64,000 bases of DNA from Clostridium sp. UBA701. GTDB taxonomy: Bacteria > Bacillota > Clostridia > Clostridiales > Clostridiaceae. A model generated the notes under the pieces. That model was not told the origin of the DNA. It did not search any database and worked only from the letters and a program-made list of their open reading frames with translations. The position numbers and the translations under genes were made by a program. Shown here piece by piece: positions 30,394 to 39,249 of this stretch. The first letter of the stretch is position 1. Each line of letters starts with the position of its first letter. The stretch spans positions 29,810 to 93,809 of the forward strand of contig DBMJ01000002.1 in the NCBI GenBank assembly GCA_002298125.1, in the 5' to 3' direction.

Positions 30394-33225
30394 ATGAGTA
30401 TCAAATTTTTAAGACCCTACATATTATTCTTAATACCCTGTGCAGCTGCGGTTATTTTTCTAACCTCCTCAGCTTTAAAAAAGTTGCCCTCCTATAAAAA
30501 AAATCTGTTTCTCACTTTAAGAAGCCTTGTTTGTCTGCTTCTCATTCTTGCACTATGCGGAACCTCCTTTGTATGGACAGGGGAAAATACCTCTACACTA
30601 TTTTTGATAGATGGCTCAGACAGCACAAAAGAGGTGAGGACCTCCTATGAGAATTTCATAAAGCAGGCCTTGGAGCTAAAGGGTAAAAAAGATTTGGCAG
30701 GGGTGCTTTCCTTTGGAGAAAATGCTGAGGTAGAAAGGTTTATATCAAAGAATACTCTCTTTGAAAGGATGGAGGCCAATCCCATAAAGGGTACAACAAA
30801 TATAGAAAACGCCATAAACACAGCACTTTCCATATTTCCCTCTGGAACAAAAAAGAGAATTGTAATACTTACAGATGGAGAGGAGAACCAGGGCAAAAGC
30901 ACAAAAACACTACCTACACTGGTAGAGTCTGGAATAGAATTTAAGATATTTAAACCTGAGAAGCCTAAGAAGGCTGATGCTGCGGTGGAATCCCTGTCCA
31001 TTCCTCAAAAGCTAACCCTAGGGGAGGAATTTTTAATACAGGTTTCCATTAATTCAACTACAGCTACTACTGCAAGGCTAGTACTTTACAATGGCAGGGA
31101 TGCTGTAGGGGAACAGAAGGTTCAGCTTCAAAAGGGCATTAATAAATATGTATTTACAGATAAAGCTGCAACAGGAGGATTTAAAACCTATAAGGTGCTG
31201 CTGGAGGCTCAGGGCGATGGTGAAAGCAGCAACAATGAAGCCAGTGCCTTTACTACAGTACTAGATAAGCCAAGAATTTTGGTCATGGAGGAAAATAAAG
31301 GAGACGCTTCCGAGGTAGTGAAAATACTAAAGAGTTTAAATAAGGATTATACCTTTGTAAATTCTAAATCTGCACCAAGAACCTTAGAGGAGCTTTCCAG
31401 CTACAAGAGTGTTATATTGTGCAATGTATCTGTAGATGGCTTAAATAAGGATTTTTTAAATATATTAGAGCCCTATGTAAGAGATGTGGGAGGTGGATTT
31501 ATTACCATTGGAGGAGACAACTCCTATGCACTGGGTGGGTATCTAAAGACTCCTATAGAAAAGGTACTTCCACTTTACATGGATATGAGGGGGAAAAAGG
31601 AAATTCCCACCATGGCATTAAATCTCATAATAGATCATTCCGGAAGCATGGCAGATGGAAAGGGCGGCATAACAAAGGTGGAGCTTGCCAAGGAGGCTGC
31701 CATAAGAAGTCTTGATTCCTTGAGAGAAAAGAAGGATGAGATAGGGGTATTGACCTTTGATGACAGCTACAGCTGGGTAGTAAAGAGGCAGGTTGTAAAT
31801 AACACTGAGGCTATTAAAAGAGATATAGGCACCATAAGAGAGGGTGGGGGAACAAGTATACTGCCAGCCTTAACAGAAGGCTATAAGTCTCTTATGGAAA
31901 GCAGTGCTAAGATTAAGCATATAATTCTACTAACAGACGGGCAGGCGGAAAAGACTGGCTATGAGGATTTGATAAGGAAGGCTAAGGAAAATAATATCAC
32001 AATTTCTACAGTAGCAGTAGGCTCTGACGCTGACAAAGAACTGCTAAAACAGCTTGCAAAGGATTGCAACGGAAGGTTTTATGAAACGGACGAATATAGC
32101 AATATACCTAAGATATTTGCAAAGGAAACCTTTATGGCAGCTCAGTTTTATTTGAACAATAGAGAGTTCACACCAATAATTATGGGCTCTCATCCCATAA
32201 TAAATGATGCCTTTTCTCAAGGAGCTCCAGCTCTATTAGGCTATGTAGGCACCAGTGCTAAAGAGAGGGGAAAGGTGTTGCTTCAAAGTGATGAGGAGGA
32301 TCCTATACTGGCAATAGGACAGTATGGCCTAGGAAAAACTGCTGCTTGGACTTCAGACATGAACGGGAAATGGAGTGCCAATTACGTATCCTGGAGTAAA
32401 AACCTTCAGCTTTGGAAAAACCTTATAGATTATACCGTAGAAAATTACAACACTGAGGATGCTGAGCTTTCAGTTACTCAAGAGGGAGAGAGCGGCAGGA
32501 TTACCTATACGGATAAGAAGTTTACCACAGAGCTTCCAACTAAAGCAGTGGTTATAGCTCCTAATATGGAGAGCAGCGAAATAGTACTCTATCCATCAGC
32601 ACCTGGCAAGTACAGTGCTGCCTTTGATATGAGGCTGCCAGGGGTTTATATGATAAAGGCCAGACAGGAGAAGGATGGACAGATTATCAATGCTCTTACC
32701 ACAGGGCTTGCAAAGCAATATTCGCAAGAGTACAAGATTAATGCAGACAGTAAAATATTTGAGGAGCTTGTAAAAAGCAGCTCAGGAAAATATATCACAA
32801 AGCCTGAGGAAGTTTTTACAGACACCATCCCCAAGGTTAAGGGTGAAATAGATTTAACTGATGCTATGTTAATTCTTGCCCTAATACTATTTATGCTGGA
32901 TGTGGCCTTAAGAAGGCTGAATTTTACTTGGTATGGTGTAGTTAGTGTCTTTAGTAAGTTCACAATGCCTACTTTATCAAAATTTAAAGCTTTCTTTAAG
33001 AAAGAAAAGCATAAGGCTTCAGATATGTCTAAGTTAAATAAGGCTGTGGAGGAGCTTAGGGTGCAGGAAAAGAGTAGTAAAGTTAATTCCTTTAAGGTTA
33101 ATAAGAAGGATGTGGATACTGCTATAGGGCCTGAAGCTGCAAAACCAGGGCAAGAAGCTAATAAGGAACCAACACAGAGTAAATTATTAGATACCTCAGC
33201 TCTTCTTAACAGAAAAAAGAAATAG
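30394..33225 (+). CDS. large vWA/amidotransferase-like membrane protein
   Basis: The 943-residue protein has two N-terminal membrane segments, a first vWA-like domain with FLIDGSDSTKE, an amidotransferase-like segment (GGGFITIGGDNSYALGGY) and a second vWA domain with the intact MIDAS LIIDHSGSMADG near residue 415. One C-terminal membrane helix lies at about residue 830, before a charged cytoplasmic tail. It is the last gene of the operon, and a strong terminator follows. Two metal-binding domains in one chain suggest a structural or adhesion role at the membrane. Confidence 0.78.
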   Translation: MSIKFLRPYILFLIPCAAAVIFLTSSALKKLPSYKKNLFLTLRSLVCLLLILALCGTSFVWTGENTSTLFLIDGSDSTKEVRTSYENFIKQALELKGKKDLAGVLSFGENAEVERFISKNTLFERMEANPIKGTTNIENAINTALSIFPSGTKKRIVILTDGEENQGKSTKTLPTLVESGIEFKIFKPEKPKKADAAVESLSIPQKLTLGEEFLIQVSINSTTATTARLVLYNGRDAVGEQKVQLQKGINKYVFTDKAATGGFKTYKVLLEAQGDGESSNNEASAFTTVLDKPRILVMEENKGDASEVVKILKSLNKDYTFVNSKSAPRTLEELSSYKSVILCNVSVDGLNKDFLNILEPYVRDVGGGFITIGGDNSYALGGYLKTPIEKVLPLYMDMRGKKEIPTMALNLIIDHSGSMADGKGGITKVELAKEAAIRSLDSLREKKDEIGVLTFDDSYSWVVKRQVVNNTEAIKRDIGTIREGGGTSILPALTEGYKSLMESSAKIKHIILLTDGQAEKTGYEDLIRKAKENNITISTVAVGSDADKELLKQLAKDCNGRFYETDEYSNIPKIFAKETFMAAQFYLNNREFTPIIMGSHPIINDAFSQGAPALLGYVGTSAKERGKVLLQSDEEDPILAIGQYGLGKTAAWTSDMNGKWSANYVSWSKNLQLWKNLIDYTVENYNTEDAELSVTQEGESGRITYTDKKFTTELPTKAVVIAPNMESSEIVLYPSAPGKYSAAFDMRLPGVYMIKARQEKDGQIINALTTGLAKQYSQEYKINADSKIFEELVKSSSGKYITKPEEVFTDTIPKVKGEIDLTDAMLILALILFMLDVALRRLNFTWYGVVSVFSKFTMPTLSKFKAFFKKEKHKASDMSKLNKAVEELRVQEKSSKVNSFKVNKKDVDTAIGPEAAKPGQEANKEPTQSKLLDTSALLNRKKK

Positions 33226-33226
33226 A

Positions 33227-33266
33227 AAAAGCCCCAGCTTAAGAATTCTCTTAAACTGGGGCTTTT
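33227..33266. terminator. bidirectional terminator
   Basis: A stem with AAAAGCCCCAG and CTGGGGCTTTT as outer arms extends inward with AT pairs. T and A runs flank it, so it serves the operon on the left and the convergent lipoprotein gene on the right. Confidence 0.88.
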
Positions 33267-33269
33267 ATA

Positions 33270-34436
33270 TTAAAAATCCACTGGACGGTTTGGTCTAACA
33301 GTTAAATCAATTATATCCTTTGCATCATATAAATCCATGGTAGACTTACGCTTATGTCTAAGACCCATGCCATCAATAGCTCTCCTATCTGTTACCACTG
33401 CATTGGTATCTTTAACTATCTTTTCATAGGATTCCTTTCCCACATGGCAGAAAATCTTGTAGCCCTTGCTTTGAAGGTATTGAAATTTGGGGTCTGAGGG
33501 CTGTAGTCCACTTCCAAAGGGATATATGTAAACCTTAGTAGGACCAACTAAGGAACCTACCTCTTTTTGCCATTTTTCGGTGTCGTAGACTAGCTTTTCC
33601 TGAGTCATTTTCGGTACGGGGTTATGAGTATAGCTATGGTTTGCAAAATTCCAGCCTGTGGCTTTAAGCTTGGCTACAACAGGTGCAGCAGCTGCACTTT
33701 CAGCTTCAAAGTTTGCATCATTAGAATTACTTCTATAGCCAAGTATTCCGTCATAGCCTGTAAGGGCAATGGTTCCCTTGGCACCCTTTAGTGAAAAATC
33801 TGGATGAGATTTGACAAACTCGTCTAGGATGGTCACCACATCACCCTCTTTAGTAGTGATTTCCTTTCCCTCAGGATCTGTTAATAGGCCTGCGACCTCT
33901 CCCTTGTCATCCAAAATGAGCTTTGTTAAAAACCCATCACCCTTCATATATTTATAGTAGGACACGTCATCTATGGAAATAATAATAGGGCGTTTACCTT
34001 CTGGTATCATAAGCTCAGCACGTTTTAGAAGAGGCTTGCCATCTTTCGTATATTCTTCATATAGGCTGTTTATATCCACCAGGATAAAGTTTTTACTGTG
34101 AAGAGCTTCAAGAATCTTTTTAAATTCCCCTACAGTAACATACCAATCATCATAATCATTGGTCTTATAATCACCGTCAAAAGCTTTTTTTGGGTAAACT
34201 ATTGCAGAATGAAAGAATATATGTTCAACCCTGTCCTTATAGGGTACAAATTTGACATTTTCAAAGGGATCTTTAGGTTTTTCTTCTACTACCTTTTCCG
34301 CAGGAGGAGGGTTTATTTCTTTGGTAGAAGAAACTTTTTTAGAGGAATATATATTAGCCATACTGCAACCAGCAAATATGGAAGCACTTATAAATAAAGA
34401 TGTAATAATAAGACCTAGCTTCTTCTTATGCATCAT
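33270..34436 (-). CDS. polysaccharide deacetylase-like lipoprotein
   Basis: The N terminus is a lipoprotein signal with the lipobox FAGC around residue 23. The body has deacetylase-type segments: PIIISIDDVSYY in place of the usual TFDDG, and ANHSYTHNPVPK with the HSxTH metal motif. A secreted NodB-like hydrolase is likely, but the altered first motif leaves activity uncertain. Two adjacent ATG codons are possible starts. It is convergent with the preceding operon. Confidence 0.78.
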   Translation of the reverse strand: MMHKKKLGLIITSLFISASIFAGCSMANIYSSKKVSSTKEINPPPAEKVVEEKPKDPFENVKFVPYKDRVEHIFFHSAIVYPKKAFDGDYKTNDYDDWYVTVGEFKKILEALHSKNFILVDINSLYEEYTKDGKPLLKRAELMIPEGKRPIIISIDDVSYYKYMKGDGFLTKLILDDKGEVAGLLTDPEGKEITTKEGDVVTILDEFVKSHPDFSLKGAKGTIALTGYDGILGYRSNSNDANFEAESAAAAPVVAKLKATGWNFANHSYTHNPVPKMTQEKLVYDTEKWQKEVGSLVGPTKVYIYPFGSGLQPSDPKFQYLQSKGYKIFCHVGKESYEKIVKDTNAVVTDRRAIDGMGLRHKRKSTMDLYDAKDIIDLTVRPNRPVDF

Positions 34437-34720
34437 GAAGTCTCTCCTTTATCATGAATTAATATGAACCTTAACAAGGATAAGCTTGTCCTTGATTTAA
34501 TTATATTATATCTATAAGGGTGCTGGAAAGAGTTACGAAAGAGTAACATATAAATTCAACTCTTCTAGATTATAGAGAGTGGTTAGCTTAATTGCTCTCC
34601 TTACTTGTATAATTATGCAAAAAAGGGGGAATGGACTAGTTACAATATTTAGAATATTTAAACTTTCACGGGTTAAAGGTTTACATGGATATATTGCAGA
34701 AAAAAACCTTATACAAGCTA
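34437..34720. other. divergent intergenic region
   Basis: The stretch holds promoters for the lipoprotein gene (minus) and, at its right end, for the amino acid transporter. I see no T-box, riboswitch or coding region in it. Confidence 0.45.
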
Positions 34721-34755
34721 TTGCATAAATATAATATACAATGTATTATTATACA
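34721..34755 (+). promoter_or_regulatory. sigma-A promoter overlapped by a putative ARG box
   Basis: TTGCAT (34721-34726) and TATTAT (34744-34749) are 17 bases apart. The -10 box is embedded in TGTATTATTATACA (34742-34755), which fits the ArgR/AhrC operator pattern TGNATWWWWATNCA. This suggests arginine-responsive repression of the transporter that follows. Confidence 0.6.
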
Positions 34756-34781
34756 TAACAAAATACGAAGGAGTGACTTTA

Positions 34782-35588
34782 ATGCAAAAGAAAAATATTT
34801 TTAAGAAAATGGTAGGAGCTGCGCTCCTTCTATGTGTGACTATAGGGGCTGTAGGTTGTGCAAAGGCTTCGGATAATAAGGTACAGGCACAGACAAAGAA
34901 GCTTGTTGTAGGTACCTGTGCAGACTATCCACCCTATGAATTTCACAAGTCCATTAACGGCAAGGATGAAATAGTTGGCTTTGACATTGAAATTGCAAAG
35001 GCCATAGCAAAGGACATGGGTATGGAGCTTGAAATTAAGGATATGAAATTTGAAGGACTTTTACCTGCACTTACTACAGGTAAGGTGGACATGATACTTG
35101 CAGGAATGACTCCCACAGAGGAAAGAAAACAGAGTGTAGATTTTTCTAAGCTTTACTATACTTCAAAACAAGGTGTAATAATTAGAAAAAGTGATGCTGC
35201 TAAATTAAATTCTATTGAAGCCTTAAAAAGCAGTGCAGCTGGAGTTCAAAAGAGCAGTATCCAAGAGAAGCTTGTGAAAGAAAATATTGGAGCAGTTAAT
35301 GTAAAGGGCCTTGGTAAGATTTCTGATTTGGTATTGGAGCTAAAAAACAGTAAGGTGGACTATGTTGTAATGGAAGCACCTGTTGCAGAATCCTATGTTC
35401 GCAACAATCCAGACTTAATGTTAGCACAGGTTAATGTGTCTCTAGAGGATGGAGAAGGCTCTGCCATAGCAGTTAAAAAAGGAAACCCTGAAATGTTAAA
35501 CAAGATAAATAATACAATAGACAAACTTATTCAAAATGGAACTATAACAGAGTTTGTAAAAAGTGCAAACGAAATGGTGGAAAACTAG
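34782..35588 (+). CDS. polar amino acid ABC transporter, substrate-binding lipoprotein
   Basis: A lipoprotein signal with lipobox AVGC precedes a family 3 solute-binding domain (VGTCADYPPYEF, VGFDIEIAKAIAKDMG, MILAGMTPTEERK). It captures a polar amino acid outside the membrane and delivers it to the permease encoded next. The ATG at 34782 has GAAGGAG upstream; a GTG nine bases earlier lies within that ribosome site. The ARG box in the promoter points to arginine or a related basic amino acid, which is inference. Confidence 0.92.
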   Translation: MQKKNIFKKMVGAALLLCVTIGAVGCAKASDNKVQAQTKKLVVGTCADYPPYEFHKSINGKDEIVGFDIEIAKAIAKDMGMELEIKDMKFEGLLPALTTGKVDMILAGMTPTEERKQSVDFSKLYYTSKQGVIIRKSDAAKLNSIEALKSSAAGVQKSSIQEKLVKENIGAVNVKGLGKISDLVLELKNSKVDYVVMEAPVAESYVRNNPDLMLAQVNVSLEDGEGSAIAVKKGNPEMLNKINNTIDKLIQNGTITEFVKSANEMVEN

Positions 35589-35603
35589 AAGGAGGAGTAA
35601 GCA

Positions 35604-36281
35604 TTGAACATCACGTTTTTATATAAGTACTACCCTTATTTCCTCACAGGCGCAAAAAACACCCTAATAGTTGCTATATTCACTGTGTTTCTAGGGGTGG
35701 CACTAGGCACCATATTTGCCTTGATGAAGCTTTCAAGGATAAAGGTGGTAAGCTTTATTGCCTCCACTTACATTGAATTTTTAAGAGGCACACCAGTACT
35801 GGTGCAATTATATATAATTTATTACGGATTACCAATGCTTGGTATTAAAATACCCGATGTCCCCGCCCTCGGAAACTTTTCTGATTTTGTTGCAGGAATA
35901 ATTACCCTCTCAATAAACAGTTCTGCTTATGTGGCTGAAATAATCAGGGCAGGAATTAACTCTGTGGATAAGGGGCAGATGGAGGCAGCTAGATCTCTTG
36001 GATTAAAACATAGCACCTCCATGAGGCATATAATAATTCCTCAGGCTATGAAGAACATCCTGCCTGCTCTAGGTAACGAATTTATAGTGGTAATAAAGGA
36101 ATCCTCCATAGTATCCATCATTGGAATACCTGAGCTTATGTATAATGCTGAGGTGGTAAGAGGAGTTACCTTCATGCCCTTTGAACCTTTAATTATTGCA
36201 GCAATAATGTATTTCATAATGACCTTCACTCTTTCAAAGCTAATGGGAAGGTTCGAAAGGAGACTGAGAAGAGTTGATTGA
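35604..36281 (+). CDS. polar amino acid ABC transporter permease
   Basis: This HisM/GlnP-type permease of 225 residues has about five membrane segments and the family motif EFLRGTPVLVQL. The EAA loop is seen as QMEAARSLGLKHSTSMRHIIIPQA. A TTG start follows GGAGGAG, and the gene overlaps the ATPase gene by 8 bases. It forms the membrane channel with the ATPase and the binding lipoprotein. Confidence 0.94.
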   Translation: MNITFLYKYYPYFLTGAKNTLIVAIFTVFLGVALGTIFALMKLSRIKVVSFIASTYIEFLRGTPVLVQLYIIYYGLPMLGIKIPDVPALGNFSDFVAGIITLSINSSAYVAEIIRAGINSVDKGQMEAARSLGLKHSTSMRHIIIPQAMKNILPALGNEFIVVIKESSIVSIIGIPELMYNAEVVRGVTFMPFEPLIIAAIMYFIMTFTLSKLMGRFERRLRRVD

Positions 36282-36999
36282 GGTAAAAAACTTAAATAAG
36301 TGCTTTGGTTCATTACAGGTTCTTAAGAATGTAGATCTAGATATAGCTAAGGGGGAGGTAGTGGTTATTATAGGCCCTAGCGGCTCTGGAAAGAGCACCC
36401 TATTAAGATGCTTAAATGGTCTTGAGGAGGCTACCTCTGGAGAGATAAGCTTTAAAGGAACATCTCTAAGCAGCAAAGCTTCAAGCATAGATAAATTAAG
36501 AGAAAAAATGGGTATGGTTTTTCAGAGCTTTAACCTATTTCCTCATATGTCCGTACTTCAAAACATCACCTTTGCACCGATGAAGCTTAGGAAGATCAGT
36601 AAGGAGGAGGCAGAGAGCAAGGCCTGTGAGTTACTTCGTGCTGTGGGTCTTCTAGATAAAAAGGATTCATACCCATCACAGCTCTCTGGTGGACAAAAAC
36701 AGCGTATAGCCATAGTAAGAGCACTTGCCATGGAGCCTGAGGTGATGTTATTTGATGAGCCTACCTCAGCACTGGACCCAGAGATGGTAGGTGAAGTGCT
36801 GCAGGTAATGAAAAATCTTGCTGCTCAGGGAATGACCATGGTAGTGGTAACTCACGAAATGGGCTTTGCCAAGGAGGTTGGCAGCAGAATAATCTTCATG
36901 GATGGCGGAGAGATCGCTGAACAGGGAAGTGCTGAAAAACTCTTTGGAGCCCCTGAAAACCCAAGGACTAAGGAATTTTTAAACAAGGTTTTACAATAA
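36274..36999 (+). CDS. polar amino acid ABC transporter ATP-binding protein
   Basis: The 241-residue ATPase has Walker A GPSGSGKSTL, the Q-loop MVFQSFNLFPHM, the signature LSGGQKQRIA and Walker B VMLFDEPTSALDPEMV, as in GlnQ/HisP. It starts with TTG inside the permease gene, which indicates translational coupling. It energises uptake by the transporter encoded in this three-gene operon. Confidence 0.95.
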   Translation: MIEVKNLNKCFGSLQVLKNVDLDIAKGEVVVIIGPSGSGKSTLLRCLNGLEEATSGEISFKGTSLSSKASSIDKLREKMGMVFQSFNLFPHMSVLQNITFAPMKLRKISKEEAESKACELLRAVGLLDKKDSYPSQLSGGQKQRIAIVRALAMEPEVMLFDEPTSALDPEMVGEVLQVMKNLAAQGMTMVVVTHEMGFAKEVGSRIIFMDGGEIAEQGSAEKLFGAPENPRTKEFLNKVLQ

Positions 37000-37139
37000 A
37001 TCTTGCAGTATTTATAAAAACTCATAATAATTTGTATAAACATAGGGATACTGCGAAAACGGTTCTTGTTGTTTAATTAACCAAAAAGTGTATATAATTA
37101 TAAATGTAAATAAATACCAAATGGATACAGAGGTACAGC

Positions 37140-37916
37140 ATGAATAAGAAGAAACGCTTTCCATGGACATTTATAATTATTATACTTACCCTTCTGATAT
37201 TGTCTGGGCTTTGGCTAAGTTATGGCAGACATGCCTATGCATTAAACAAAGCTTCTGCCCTTTATGAGGAGGGGGATTATCTCCATGCAGTTATGCTTTA
37301 TAAGGCTGAGAGTAAAGAGAGCCTTTTTATGGTTGAAGACAGTATTCATATGGCATACTGTGAGTATTACCTGGAGAGATATGAGGACAGCCTAAGAACC
37401 CTAGATAATATTGGGGATATATCTGTAGAGGATATAGAGTATAAGGTTGAAAAGGAATATCTTATAGGGATGAATAGGTTTTTTTTGAAGGATTATTCCA
37501 ATGCTCTCTCACACTTTAATGAAGCTGTAGAGCTTGGCATAAGCAATGCTGATAAATATTTTGCTCTTCAGATATACAGGGCTCAATGCTATAACCTTTC
37601 TAAGGACCCCGAGGAGTGTATATTAGTTTTGGAGGAGCTCATTCCAAGGCTTTCTAAGAAGCAGCAGCTACAGGTGGCTTATTCTCTGAAGGGTCAGGCA
37701 TGTATTGATAAGGGAGATTATAATGGCGCCTTGGATTGCTTTAATAAGGTACAGGCTATAAACCCTGAGGATATAGAGCCTTATATTACAACAGCTTATA
37801 TCTATGACAAGACAGAGGGAAGTGGGTATATGCTTAAGTATTTGAAGGGACTTAGAGAAAGGTTTCCAGGGAATAAGGAGCTGGAGGAACTCATTTCCTG
37901 CAGAGAAAATTATTAA
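37140..37916 (+). CDS. membrane-anchored TPR-like protein
   Basis: An N-terminal hydrophobic helix (residues ~8-28) precedes tandem helical repeats. The segments ALYEEGDYLHAVMLYK, MNRFFLKDYSNALSHFNEAVELG and ACIDKGDYNGALDCFNKVQAINPED have the 34-residue TPR pattern. TPR domains mediate protein contacts, and no partner is evident nearby. It is the last ordinary chromosomal gene before the integron-like island. Confidence 0.72.
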   Translation: MNKKKRFPWTFIIIILTLLILSGLWLSYGRHAYALNKASALYEEGDYLHAVMLYKAESKESLFMVEDSIHMAYCEYYLERYEDSLRTLDNIGDISVEDIEYKVEKEYLIGMNRFFLKDYSNALSHFNEAVELGISNADKYFALQIYRAQCYNLSKDPEECILVLEELIPRLSKKQQLQVAYSLKGQACIDKGDYNGALDCFNKVQAINPEDIEPYITTAYIYDKTEGSGYMLKYLKGLRERFPGNKELEELISCRENY

Positions 37917-37928
37917 TATTAGATATTA

Positions 37929-37953
37929 ATCTCGCTTAGGCGAGATTTTTTTT
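37929..37953 (+). terminator. rho-independent terminator
   Basis: AATCTCGC pairs with GCGAGATT around a short loop, followed by eight T residues. It insulates the TPR gene from the recombinase gene. Confidence 0.88.
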
Positions 37954-38063
37954 GATTTTAACTATAAACATGACTGGGTATATATCCATTTGAATGGCTT
38001 AAGTTGATAAAGGTAATAATTAGTATTAAACATAAGTCTACATAGTGAATGGAGTGTTGTGAT

Positions 38064-39140
38064 ATGTCTGTTAATATAGGTAAGTCAGGAAATGTTCTAT
38101 TAGTGAGCTTTGATTACTCTCCAGAAAGAGTTGTAAAAGTAAAAACCCTGAAGGGATACAAATGGAATCCTGATAAAAAAATTTGGACAATACCTTATAA
38201 TGATGAGAATTTCAATAATCTAAAGAGACTTTTCAGCAATGATCAGTTAAATATAGACTTTGAAGGGAATTTATGTAACAAACAAATTTTCATGAAAATG
38301 GAGGAGGAAATAAGATTAAAGGGATATAGTTTTAAAACAAAAAAATCTTATATGGGCCATGTTAAAAGATTTTCCAGTTATATTGCTAAAAATTTAGATA
38401 AAATAACTAATGAGGATGTAAGAGCATATATATTCTTTCTTCTAGAAAGTAAGGAAGTGTCCCATTCATATGTAAATCAAGCAATCAGCTCAATAAAATT
38501 TCTATGTAAAGATGTGCTTAACCAAAGTATAACAATAAATTCAGTGCCAAGACCAATACGAGAAAACAAGCTTCCAAATGTTTTAAGTATTCAGGAAGTA
38601 GCTAAAATCCTTGCTGCATTGAATAATGAAAAACATAAAGCAATATTATTTCTAGTTTATTCTGCTGGATTAAGAGTAGGGGAGGTTGTTAAACTAAAAG
38701 AAGAGGACATAGATAGCGATAGAATGCTAATACATGTTGTTCAAGGAAAAGGAAAAAAGGATAGATATACTGTACTCTCACAAATAGCACTTGAACAATT
38801 AAGAAAATATTATAGATTATACAAACCAGAGAAATGGCTTTTTCCAGGGCAAAACAACAAGGGATATATTACAGAAAGAACAGTTGAAAAAATATTTGAG
38901 AATGCCTGTAATATAGCAAAAATAAACAAAAAGGTTTCTGTGCACTGCTTAAGGCACTCATTTGCCACGCATCTTCTTGAAGGAGGAATTGATCTGAGAT
39001 ATATTCAAGAGCTTTTAGGGCATGCCAGTTCAAAAACTACTGAGATATATACTCATGTTACACAGAAGAGTCTTACAAATATAGAAAGTCCGCTTGATAG
39101 AATCATGGTAAATGATGTAAAATATAAGAAACAGCAATAG
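38064..39140 (+). CDS. integron-type tyrosine recombinase (non-canonical IntI)
   Basis: This 358-residue tyrosine recombinase has the full catalytic set: the arginine in AGLRVGEVVKL, the lysine in GKGKKDR, HCLRHSF, LLGHASS and the nucleophile tyrosine in EIYTHV. The C-terminal ending ...IESPLD is shared with IntI integrases. The IntI-specific insertion before the HxxR box is absent; only about 54 residues separate GKGKKDR from HCLRHSF. About 75 extra N-terminal residues with YKWNPDKKIWTIP precede the SAM-like core-binding domain. The ATG at 38064 is chosen for spacing from GGAG; 38049 is also in frame. An attI-like point and about 19 cassettes lie directly downstream on the same strand, so it is the probable cassette integrase. 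A XerC/D-like or phage recombinase is the alternative. Confidence 0.83.
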   Translation: MSVNIGKSGNVLLVSFDYSPERVVKVKTLKGYKWNPDKKIWTIPYNDENFNNLKRLFSNDQLNIDFEGNLCNKQIFMKMEEEIRLKGYSFKTKKSYMGHVKRFSSYIAKNLDKITNEDVRAYIFFLLESKEVSHSYVNQAISSIKFLCKDVLNQSITINSVPRPIRENKLPNVLSIQEVAKILAALNNEKHKAILFLVYSAGLRVGEVVKLKEEDIDSDRMLIHVVQGKGKKDRYTVLSQIALEQLRKYYRLYKPEKWLFPGQNNKGYITERTVEKIFENACNIAKINKKVSVHCLRHSFATHLLEGGIDLRYIQELLGHASSKTTEIYTHVTQKSLTNIESPLDRIMVNDVKYKKQQ

Positions 39141-39150
39141 AGGTATTACC

Positions 39151-39224
39151 CGAATCAACCTTCGTCTATTAAGCCAAATTGAAGTAAATAGCGAAAGTTT
39201 GATTCGAGCATTCAGTAGTTAGGC
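39151..39224 (+). other. attI-like site with hairpin
   Basis: An imperfect inverted repeat (CGAATCAA at 39151-39158, TTGATTCG at 39199-39206) follows the integrase gene. Twelve bases later comes the core GTTAGGC (39218-39224), where the first cassette begins. The reverse complement of the first ten bases of this cassette, GTCGCCTAAC, occurs at its attC, which fixes the crossover between G39218 and T39219. Confidence 0.7.
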
Positions 39225-39249
39225 GACATTAATTTAAGGAGAAAATATA

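Noticed and set aside
34437..34781. T-box or amino acid riboswitch before the transporter
   Set aside because: No T-box sequence, specifier stem or terminator/antiterminator pair could be found; a promoter with an operator accounts for the region.
38064..39140. prophage integrase marking a prophage or conjugative element
   Set aside because: No phage structural, relaxase or tRNA attachment genes are seen in the following 25 kb. The downstream units have attC-type sites, which explains the recombinase better.
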